The translations under genes were made by a program, and so were the position numbers. From positions 1 through 12,594 of the forward strand of contig JABIUG010000263.1 in NCBI GenBank assembly GCA_018700655.1: a stretch of 12,594 bases of DNA, written 5' to 3'. The stretch is from Rhodospirillaceae bacterium. Lineage in GTDB: Bacteria; Pseudomonadota; Alphaproteobacteria; SP197. The notes under the pieces are model-generated. The model did not search any database and had not been told where the DNA came from. It saw only the letters and a program-made list of their open reading frames with translations. Positions 7,351 to 12,594 of the stretch are shown piece after piece. The number at the start of each line of letters is the position of its first letter. The stretch's first letter is position 1.

Positions 7351-7634
7351 AGCTGATTCAGTGGCATGCGAGGGTTGGCTGTAGTTTGCGTCGAGATCCC
7401 ATCGGCTCTTTAGTCGATGCTGGAACGGCGTGTGGTGCAGACCCTGTTGCCCGGCCCGTCTATTTCGATGAGACCGGGATCGTCGACACGCCAGTCATCC
7501 GGGCTCGGCAGTTGCGAATCCTCGAGTTCCAGGTCGGTCCGGTCATTGTGGAGTCTCCGTTTACGACGGTTGTTGTCGACCCGGATGCAACTGTGAGGCT
7601 GAGTGATTCAGGTTCGCTGATTGTAAACCCCTGA
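7341..7634 (+). pseudogene. hyuA: Detached C-terminal domain of HyuA in the -1 frame
   Basis: Read from 7341 this frame gives SEIELIQWHARVGCSLRRDP and then RPVYFDETGIVDTPVIRARQ, a QVGPVIVESPFTTVVVDPDA segment and SGSLIVNP before TGA. These are the expected last 97 residues of a HyuA protein: the R-x-VYFDETG-x-VDTPV block and the GP-x-I-x-E-x-x-TTVV-x-P block are family hallmarks. Joining 5563-7341 (593 codons, ending TEN) to this frame by a -1 step at 7341 gives 690 residues. No independent start with a ribosome binding site serves it; ATG-like codons inside are late. The aminotransferase begins 20 bases after its stop. It is best read as part of hyuA, split by loss of one base in the genome or in the assembly. 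I saw no typical slippery heptamer at the junction to argue for programmed shifting. Confidence 0.8.
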
Positions 7635-7654
7635 AGTGATCGAAGGGTACGAAG

Positions 7655-8578
7655 ATGTCTCAAAGACCGAATGAACGTATTGCCTATTTCAACGGTAAGT
7701 TTCTGCCCGAAAGTGAAGTCACCGTTTCCTTTAGAGACCGTGGCTTTAAATACGGCGAGGCCGTTTACGATGCTACGCGCACCGTCAAACACAAACCTTT
7801 CAAACTCCACGAACATATCGAGCGACTCTTTTGTTCGATGCGCTACCTGGAGTTTGATGCCGGACTCACCCATGCGGAGTTTGTGGACATTACCCTCAAG
7901 GTTCTCGAGCTCAATGAGCATCTACTCGGACCCGACGACGACGTTTGGTTGACTCAACGGGTTTCGCCGGGAGCTCAGGACCCGTTCGAGGGTGCATCGG
8001 GCGGCCCCCCCACGGTGATTGTTGAATGCACACCAATTCCGTTCAGGTCCCGTGCGACCCTGTTTCGTGATGGTGTCGATGTTCGCATTCCATCAATACG
8101 TCGCACTCCACCAGACGCTCAGAGCCCACGGGCCAAGTCCCAGAATTACATCAACTTTGTCCTGGCCGATAACGAGGTACGCAGCGCGGATCCAAATGCC
8201 TGGACAATTCTGCTCGATCAGCAGGGGAATCTGACCGAAGGCATGGGTAGCAACATATTCTGTGTCCGTGATGGACGACTTCTAACGCCCAAAGCTCGCT
8301 TTGTCCTTGCGGGGATCAGCCGCGAGACCGTGATTGAGTTGGCTCGCTCGCTCGGGCTGGCCGCAGACGAAGCCGACATTGACCTCTTCGATGCGTACAA
8401 CGCCGATGAATGTTTTCTGTCGTCGACGAGTTTGTGCATGGTGCCTGTGGCAACCATCAATGGACGCCGTATCGGCAAAAGCACACCCGGGCCAATCACG
8501 CAGCAACTCACCGACGCTTACAAGAATCTGATCGACCTCGACTTTGTTGCCCAATATCTCAAACACTTGGAACCATAG
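7655..8578 (+). CDS. Class IV PLP-dependent aminotransferase (branched-chain / D-amino acid transaminase type)
   Basis: This 307-residue fold-type IV transaminase moves an amino group between an amino acid and a 2-oxo acid in the cytoplasm. The N-terminus has FRDRGFKYGEAVYDATR (26-42), the substrate-domain signature of IlvE-like enzymes. The PLP lysine is K161 in RAKSQNYINFVLADNE. The phosphate-binding part is LTEGMGSNIF (193-202), followed by LAGISRETVIELA and DECFLSSTSLCMVPV (251-265). Length matches the family (290-310). The ribosome binding site GAAGGG at 7642-7647 is well placed. It lies 20 bases after hyuA and shares the lower GC of the block, so it is probably the third enzyme of the hyu operon. 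It could convert an amino acid released by HyuAB to its keto acid. Whether it prefers L-branched-chain, D-amino or another donor cannot be told from these motifs alone. Confidence 0.87.
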   Translation: MSQRPNERIAYFNGKFLPESEVTVSFRDRGFKYGEAVYDATRTVKHKPFKLHEHIERLFCSMRYLEFDAGLTHAEFVDITLKVLELNEHLLGPDDDVWLTQRVSPGAQDPFEGASGGPPTVIVECTPIPFRSRATLFRDGVDVRIPSIRRTPPDAQSPRAKSQNYINFVLADNEVRSADPNAWTILLDQQGNLTEGMGSNIFCVRDGRLLTPKARFVLAGISRETVIELARSLGLAADEADIDLFDAYNADECFLSSTSLCMVPVATINGRRIGKSTPGPITQQLTDAYKNLIDLDFVAQYLKHLEP

Positions 8579-8639
8579 ATCTCGACCGAGTGAGCACACC
8601 TACATGTGGGCGTGATGTGGTCCTTGCCCTCAGGGGTGG

Positions 8640-8649
8640 CCCATATGGG
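8640..8649. promoter_or_regulatory. CCCATATGGG palindrome in the spacer before the transketolase operon
   Basis: The 133-base spacer 8579-8711 between the aminotransferase and the transketolase genes contains this perfect ten-base palindrome 62 bases before the next start codon. It may be an operator for the downstream operon, or simply chance in GC-rich DNA. No clear -35/-10 pair was found. The spacer also marks the point where codon style returns from moderate to high GC. Confidence 0.25.
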
Positions 8650-8711
8650 GGTATCTGACCCTTCCTCTTGAACCGGCGTCGTGCCACCGTGCCGCCGACC
8701 CGGGAGGATAC

Positions 8712-9593
8712 ATGAACGAACGACAGACCCATGGCCGCAATGTCAGCAGGGAGTTCCTGGAAGACCGTGCGAAGTTCATTCGCCTCGAGACGGTGCGGCT
8801 GACCAAGATCGCCGGTGCAGGGCATTATTCCAGCACGTTTTCGGCGGCGGAGTTGCTGGCTGCACTTTATTACGCACAGATGCGCATCAATCCGGCTGAA
8901 CCGGACTGGTCCGAGCGCGACCGGTTCGTGCTGTCCAAGGGTCATATCGCCATCGGTCTTTATCCGGTTCTGGCTGATCTGGGCTTTTATGACGCCGACC
9001 TGCTGGAGGATTACACACGCCTGGGCAGCGCCTTTGGCGATCATCCAGATATGAAGAAGATCACCGGGGTCGATTTCAGTTCAGGTTCGCTGGGTCACGG
9101 GCTTTCGGTATCTCTGGGAATGGCGCTTTCGGCGCGCATGCAGGGCAACGACAGCCGCATCTATTGCATGATGGGCGACGGTGAGTTGAACGAAGGCCAG
9201 GTTTGGGAAGCGGCCATGTCGGCAGGCCATTTCGGTTGTCAGAATCTGATCGCGATCGTAGACCGCAACAAGCTCTGCATTGACGGTTCGACCGAAGAGA
9301 TCATGTCGGTCGAGCCGCTCACCGACCGCTTTGCGAGTTTCGGTTGGAATGTGCAGCGCATCGACGGTCATGATCTTGACGCCATCATGGGTGCGTTCGA
9401 TGCCCTGCCTGCCGGGAACAAGGGCAAACCCCAGATGATCATCGCCGATACGGTCAAGGGACGTGGTGTGCAGATGATGGAAATGAGCCTGAACTGGCAT
9501 GTCGGGAACCTTGTGGGGGCTGACTACGACGCGGTGATCGAGGAGATCAAGGGAGGCCTGCAACCGGTTACCGTTACGGAGGTGCGGCCATGA
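8712..9593 (+). CDS. Transketolase-like N-terminal (TPP-binding) subunit
   Basis: This 293-residue protein equals the N-terminal third of transketolase, which binds thiamine diphosphate and Mg2+ and transfers two-carbon ketol units. SKGH (75-78) and GSLGHG (125-130) are substrate- and cofactor-site motifs. The TPP signature begins GDGELNEG at 155-162 and ends with N186 in VDRN. The last conserved block reads SLNWHVGNLVGADYD (259-273), where classical split transketolases have a WHGKAP-type sequence. This change at the cofactor/substrate channel suggests a subgroup with its own substrate. The start is set by GGGAGGA ending five bases before ATG 8712. It overlaps the next gene by ATGA at 9590-9593, so the two are made in equal amounts and form one enzyme. 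The acceptor and donor sugars are unknown; a pentose-phosphate housekeeping role is unlikely for an orphan pair in this context. Confidence 0.88.
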   Translation: MNERQTHGRNVSREFLEDRAKFIRLETVRLTKIAGAGHYSSTFSAAELLAALYYAQMRINPAEPDWSERDRFVLSKGHIAIGLYPVLADLGFYDADLLEDYTRLGSAFGDHPDMKKITGVDFSSGSLGHGLSVSLGMALSARMQGNDSRIYCMMGDGELNEGQVWEAAMSAGHFGCQNLIAIVDRNKLCIDGSTEEIMSVEPLTDRFASFGWNVQRIDGHDLDAIMGAFDALPAGNKGKPQMIIADTVKGRGVQMMEMSLNWHVGNLVGADYDAVIEEIKGGLQPVTVTEVRP

Positions 9594-10609
9594 GTGAAGC
9601 CGAAGGCGATGTTCTCTCCGGCCTGTTCACCGGGATCAGCGATCTCAAGGAAAGCCGTTCGGTCAAGGGCACACCGGCCTCGCGCCTGCCGGCCTTCATT
9701 CTGGGCGAGGAGCTGGCCGATCTGGCCGATCATGATCCCCGCATCGTCGTGCTGACGGCCGATCTGGCGTCGGCCAACCGCACGACGGAATTCCGTGATC
9801 GCCACCCCGAGCGCTTCTTCGATTTCGGCATTGCCGAGAAGAACATGATCACGGCGGCTGCCGGTATGGCGTCCTGCGGACAGATTCCATTCACCGCCAC
9901 CTTTGCCGCGTTCTGCGGCATTCTGGGCGCCGAACAGATCAGAACCGACTGCGCCTATACCGGCTTGCCGGTGCGGGTGCTGGGCCATCATTCCGGCATG
10001 TCGATGGGGTTCTACGGCACCAGCCATCATGCGCTGGAAGACCTCGCCATGATGCGCACCATTGCGAACCTCACGGTGATCTGCACCACGGATGCAAACC
10101 ATCTGCGTGCCGTGCTGCGGGCGTCGCTGAGCCATGAGAAGCCGATGTTCATCCGACTGGGCCGGGGACGTGACCCCGAAGTCTATGCCGACGTGCCCGA
10201 GATCGAGATCGGCAAGGCGATCCGCCTGCGTGAAGGCAAGGACCTGACGCTGATCACCACGGGCGCACAGGTCCACGCCTGTCTCGAGGCCGCCGATGCG
10301 CTGGCCGAAAAGGGGATCGAAACCCGTGTGGTCGACATGCACACGATCAAACCCCTGGATGTCGCTGAAATCCAGGCCGCTGCGGCCGAAACATCAGCCA
10401 TTCTGGCGGTCGAAGAACACAACATCATCGGCGGGCTCGGTAGCGCCGTGGCCGAGGTGCTGGTCGACTGTGACCGTGTGCCATTCCGCCGTCACGGCAT
10501 CGACGACGAGTTTGTTCTGATCGGCCCGCCGGCGGGGCTCTACAGTCACTACAGGCTTGATGCACCCGGCGTGCGCGATGTTGCCCTGGAGCTACTCGGG
10601 AGAGCGTGA
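9590..10609 (+). CDS. Transketolase-like C-terminal (Pyr and C-terminal domain) subunit
   Basis: This 339-residue partner supplies the pyrimidine-binding and C-terminal domains. The catalytic glutamate that activates TPP is E83 in FDFGIAEKNMITAAAGMASC. HHSGMSMGFYGTSHHALEDL, with EDLAMMR, is the second family block. The C-terminal transketolase domain begins around residue 215 (LTLITTGAQVHACLEAADAL) and includes VEEHNIIGGLGSAVAEVL. About 30 residues precede the conserved start (LPAFILGEELADLA), a longer N-terminus than usual, giving a total slightly above the roughly 310 typical of split versions. It starts by ATGA overlap with the N-terminal subunit and its TGA overlaps the next start as TGATG. 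The active site of the complex forms between the two subunits. DXS-like or pyruvate-dehydrogenase-beta assignments are less likely given the HSG and EDLAMMR blocks. Confidence 0.88.
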   Translation: MSEAEGDVLSGLFTGISDLKESRSVKGTPASRLPAFILGEELADLADHDPRIVVLTADLASANRTTEFRDRHPERFFDFGIAEKNMITAAAGMASCGQIPFTATFAAFCGILGAEQIRTDCAYTGLPVRVLGHHSGMSMGFYGTSHHALEDLAMMRTIANLTVICTTDANHLRAVLRASLSHEKPMFIRLGRGRDPEVYADVPEIEIGKAIRLREGKDLTLITTGAQVHACLEAADALAEKGIETRVVDMHTIKPLDVAEIQAAAAETSAILAVEEHNIIGGLGSAVAEVLVDCDRVPFRRHGIDDEFVLIGPPAGLYSHYRLDAPGVRDVALELLGRA

Positions 10610-11667
10610 TGCTGACCATGCCCAACGACATCCGCCTGGAGCAGATCGTCGAATCGATGGATCATGTCCTCAAGGCGCAGGCGCGCATCTACATGCACCT
10701 GGCGCGCGAGGCGGCCGAACGGTTCGGGCGCGATGGCGAGCGCAGCATCCGGCTGGGCCTGCGCGCCTATGGCCACTGGCGCGGGAAGGAGATGCAAGAG
10801 GCACATCACGCCGCCGGCCATCCGGTCAACATGGAAACCCTGCTTCGCTGCTGGGATAACGCCAGCACCTATGTCGCCAAGGACACGATCGAAGGCGAGG
10901 GTCGATACACGCCCAACGACGTCGAGTTCGATGTTTTCCATTGTCCGGCTTCGGAGGCCTGGAAAGACAGCGATTTTCACCAGATGGGCCACTGGTATTG
11001 TGACGAGTTTCATCAGGCCGCCGCTCGGACCTATCACCCCGACGGCAATGTCACGATCCACGAGAACCTGATGAAGGGCGACGACCGTTGCCACTTCCGA
11101 TGGCTGATGCCGCCCGATGCCCCGAAGCTCGACCCCGGCGAGCCGACCGAAATGGCCACGCGCCTGGGCGACGACTATGTCGCCTCAAGCGAGATTGATG
11201 GCGCATGGAAAGCGCTCAAACGCAGCAACCGGCTGCTTGGCGGCCATTACTTCACCTGTACGGTCCCGATCATCGAACGCCATGGCGAGGAAGGCCGCGC
11301 GGCCGTCGTGGCCGCATTGAAAAGCTGGGGAGCAGAACGCGGGCGCCTGCTGCGTCAACGTCACGAGGGACGCGGTGTAACGGTTTCGCTGGAGGCTTTC
11401 TGGTCCGACCACGACCTTCCGGCCCGAATCATCTGGCCGGTGCGCGAGATCGAGGTGAGCGACGGGCGTGTCGTGGTCGAGATCGATGACACGCCACAGG
11501 ACCGGGCCTTTGCCGATCACGACCACGCCGAACTGGGCGCGCTCTGGTACGAGGCATCTTATCCCGCCATGGCCGAAGCCTATTGGCCGGGAACCTTGGC
11601 GCATTGGGAACTGCTGCGGTCCCGTGGTGATGAGACCAATCGCCTGGTGTTGGAGCGGCAGAGCTGA
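10609..11667 (+). CDS. Tandem L-2-amino-thiazoline-4-carboxylate hydrolase-like protein (two domains)
   Basis: This 352-residue protein has an N-terminal half that resembles the ATC hydrolase family (PF14196), whose founding member opens the ring of L-2-amino-thiazoline-4-carboxylate on the way to cysteine. Half 1 runs from about residue 38 to 166: FGRDGERSIRLGLRAYGHWR, then PVNMETLLRCWD, FHCPASEAW (110-118), HWYCDEFHQAAAR (128-140) and GDDRCHFRW (157-165). Half 2, about 224-350, repeats this order (HGEEGRAAVVAALKSWGAER, then VTVSLEAFWSD, DDTPQDRAF, LWYEASYPAMAEAY, GDETNRLVL) at a nearly constant offset of 183-186 residues. Half 2 lacks the cysteines: C112, C131 and C161 correspond to T295, Y314 and N344. 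ATG 10609 overlaps the previous stop as TGATG, with GGGAG at 10598-10602; GTG 10606 is an alternative. Coupling to the transketolase suggests a shared pathway. Family assignment is from memory of motifs; the actual substrate is unknown. Confidence 0.65.
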   Translation: MLTMPNDIRLEQIVESMDHVLKAQARIYMHLAREAAERFGRDGERSIRLGLRAYGHWRGKEMQEAHHAAGHPVNMETLLRCWDNASTYVAKDTIEGEGRYTPNDVEFDVFHCPASEAWKDSDFHQMGHWYCDEFHQAAARTYHPDGNVTIHENLMKGDDRCHFRWLMPPDAPKLDPGEPTEMATRLGDDYVASSEIDGAWKALKRSNRLLGGHYFTCTVPIIERHGEEGRAAVVAALKSWGAERGRLLRQRHEGRGVTVSLEAFWSDHDLPARIIWPVREIEVSDGRVVVEIDDTPQDRAFADHDHAELGALWYEASYPAMAEAYWPGTLAHWELLRSRGDETNRLVLERQS

Positions 11668-11689
11668 AGCCCGGTTCGTGTGAATTCAA

Positions 11690-11733
11690 CAAGGGCTATG
11701 AATGCTGCCGGCCCGATTGCTGTGTAGCCCTTG
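11690..11733 (+). terminator. Long inverted repeat between the ATC-hydrolase-like and GAF genes
   Basis: CAAGGGCTA at 11690-11698 is a perfect nine-base complement of TAGCCCTTG at 11725-11733, extendable inward by two wobble pairs. The 26-base loop contains GCCGGC. It starts 22 bases after the stop of the tandem-domain gene. No T-run follows, so it may be a Rho-independent-like barrier, an mRNA-stabilising 3' structure or an attenuator before the GAF gene rather than a classical terminator. Confidence 0.4.
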
Positions 11734-11782
11734 ACGCGCGATGGACTCCCGGCCACAAGCCCAACAACCCACGGAGGCGATG

Positions 11783-12316
11783 ATGAGCGACACCATTCCC
11801 GCAGATCTTGAAGCCCTGTTTGCCGATACATCCGACGAGGACACCCTGTTCGGCAGCCTGATGGAAATCTATGGTCGCGCGGTCAGCGCCGACCGATGCC
11901 TCATGTTTCTTTTCGCGCCCGAAAAAGGGCTGTCGCGCTGCACCCATGCCTGGCAGGCCAGGCCGGAATGGGCGCTGGAGCGGAGCGTTGACGCATGGGA
12001 GCCCGTGCCCGAGGGCCTGGCGCAGGAAGATCCGATGTTCGGCGTGGCGCTGAGCGATCCCAATGCGCTTTATATCGATAATGTCATGACCGCGGATCAG
12101 GAACTGGTTAACGGCCCTTTCGAGTTGGAGAACTTCAAGCACCATTCCCTGGTCCATGCGCCGCTACTCGAAGACGGCAAGCTCTATGGAATTCTGGAGC
12201 CGTGCACGATGGCCGCACCCCGAACCTGGACCGAACACGACAAGGTGGTGACCGCCTGGGTGCAGGAACGCCTGCTGCCCGTGGCCCAACGTTACATCGC
12301 CGCCAATTGTCCCTGA
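11783..12316 (+). CDS. Stand-alone GAF-domain protein
   Basis: This 177-residue soluble protein is made almost entirely of one GAF domain (about residues 18-165), a small-molecule or redox-sensing fold. Visible features are DEDTLFGSLMEIYGRAVSAD, RCLMFLFAPEKGLSRCTHAW, the LYIDNVMTADQELVNGPFEL region, HSLVHAPLLEDGKLYGILEP (121-140) and a closing helix HDKVVTAWVQERL. No histidine kinase, GGDEF, HTH or other output domain is attached, and no membrane segment or signal peptide is seen. Cysteines at about 39, 53, 141 and 176 could serve redox or ligand binding. I chose ATG 11783 because GGAGG at 11773-11777 is spaced correctly; ATG 11780 is adjacent, and ATG 11741 would add 14 residues without a ribosome binding site. 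It lies between the tandem-domain gene and the BKACE gene. It may sense a pathway metabolite or be a GAF-fold enzyme or binding protein. Confidence 0.75.
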   Translation: MSDTIPADLEALFADTSDEDTLFGSLMEIYGRAVSADRCLMFLFAPEKGLSRCTHAWQARPEWALERSVDAWEPVPEGLAQEDPMFGVALSDPNALYIDNVMTADQELVNGPFELENFKHHSLVHAPLLEDGKLYGILEPCTMAAPRTWTEHDKVVTAWVQERLLPVAQRYIAANCP

Positions 12317-12354
12317 TTAAACCACACTGACAACGATCCCAACGGAGAAGTTCC

Positions 12355-12594
12355 ATGAATACGGACGTCATCATTTCCTGTGCCGTGACCGGTGCGGGCG
12401 ACACAACAGGCCGCAGCAACAAGGTTCCGGTGACACCGCGCCAGATTGCAGATTCCGCAATCGAAGCCGCCAACGCCGGTGCCGCGATCACCCATATCCA
12501 TGTGCGTGACCCCGAAACCGGCAAGGGTTCACGCGATCCCGACCTGTTTGAAGAGACCGTGAACCTCATCAAGCAGGACGGTGTGAATGTCATC
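12355..12594 (+). CDS. Beta-keto acid cleavage enzyme (BKACE), dehydrocarnitine-cleaving type, partial at right edge
   Basis: The first 80 residues of a BKACE protein (formerly DUF849; a Zn-dependent TIM barrel of about 300 residues) are present before the window ends. VIISCAVTGAGDTTGRSNK, then VPVTPRQIADSAIEAANAGA and THIHVRDPETGKGSRDPDLF (46-65), are family blocks. H47 and H49 form the zinc-binding H-x-H pair. BKACE enzymes transfer the terminal part of a beta-keto acid to acetyl-CoA, giving acetoacetate and a CoA ester. The CAVTGAGDTTG start resembles, as I recall, members that cleave 3-dehydrocarnitine to betainyl-CoA, which fits the carnitine dehydrogenase homologue at 1398. The ribosome binding site GGAGAAG lies at 12344-12350 and the gene begins 38 bases after the GAF gene. 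Without the rest of the active site the substrate remains tentative; 3-keto-5-aminohexanoate cleavage is the alternative. Confidence 0.85.
   Translation, partial: MNTDVIISCAVTGAGDTTGRSNKVPVTPRQIADSAIEAANAGAAITHIHVRDPETGKGSRDPDLFEETVNLIKQDGVNVI

Noticed and set aside
8579..8711. Direct repeats or attachment site at the right edge of the low-GC block
   Set aside because: Only short matches such as TCGAC are shared with the left edge, too little to support a defined insertion site.
9524..10342. 272-residue minus-strand frame opposite the transketolase C-terminal gene
   Set aside because: Shadow of a strongly conserved plus-strand gene, without a ribosome binding site or family motif.
12135..12593. 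Minus-strand open frame across the GAF/BKACE boundary
   Set aside because: It overlaps two well-supported plus-strand genes and reads as low-complexity, arginine- and proline-rich shadow sequence.

Overview
The window looks like a chromosomal accessory region of a GC-rich alphaproteobacterium, possibly a marine or soil member of the Rhodospirillales or Rhodobacterales. This rests on overall codon style, an IS5-type transposase fragment of the kind common in that class, and L-carnitine/betaine genes. It is an inference, because no rRNA or housekeeping marker is present. No tRNA, rRNA, CRISPR array or complete insertion sequence was seen.

Layout. (1) 2-295: an IS5-type transposase fragment joined in frame to the C-terminal piece of a GNAT acetyltransferase, a scar of transposition and deletion. 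(2) 357-2348: a GcvA-like LysR regulator divergent from an L-carnitine dehydrogenase homologue. (3) 2472-8578: a block of visibly lower GC holding a second LysR regulator (minus strand, TTG start) divergent from a 34-codon leader ORF, hyuB, hyuA and a class IV aminotransferase. hyuA is broken near its 3' end: the last 97 codons lie in the -1 frame, and joining the frames gives 690 residues, a normal length for the family. (4) 8712-11667: a tightly coupled operon of a two-subunit transketolase (ATGA overlap) and a protein built of two tandem L-2-aminothiazoline-4-carboxylate hydrolase-like domains (TGATG overlap). (5) 11783-12594: a stand-alone GAF-domain protein and the start of a beta-keto acid cleavage enzyme (BKACE, formerly DUF849), cut by the window edge.

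How the genes may work together. The carnitine dehydrogenase homologue and the BKACE would supply the first two steps of aerobic carnitine breakdown: carnitine to 3-dehydrocarnitine, then cleavage with acetyl-CoA to betainyl-CoA and acetoacetate. They are about 10 kb apart, separated by the low-GC block and the transketolase module. The hyu block resembles a self-contained catabolic cassette (ATP-dependent hydantoinase or carboxylase-type HyuA/HyuB, plus an aminotransferase) with its own regulator, and it may have been inserted into an older locus. The least explained part is the transketolase, tandem ATC-hydrolase-like, GAF and BKACE series. Its coupling and uniform codon style suggest one pathway whose substrate cannot be read from sequence alone.
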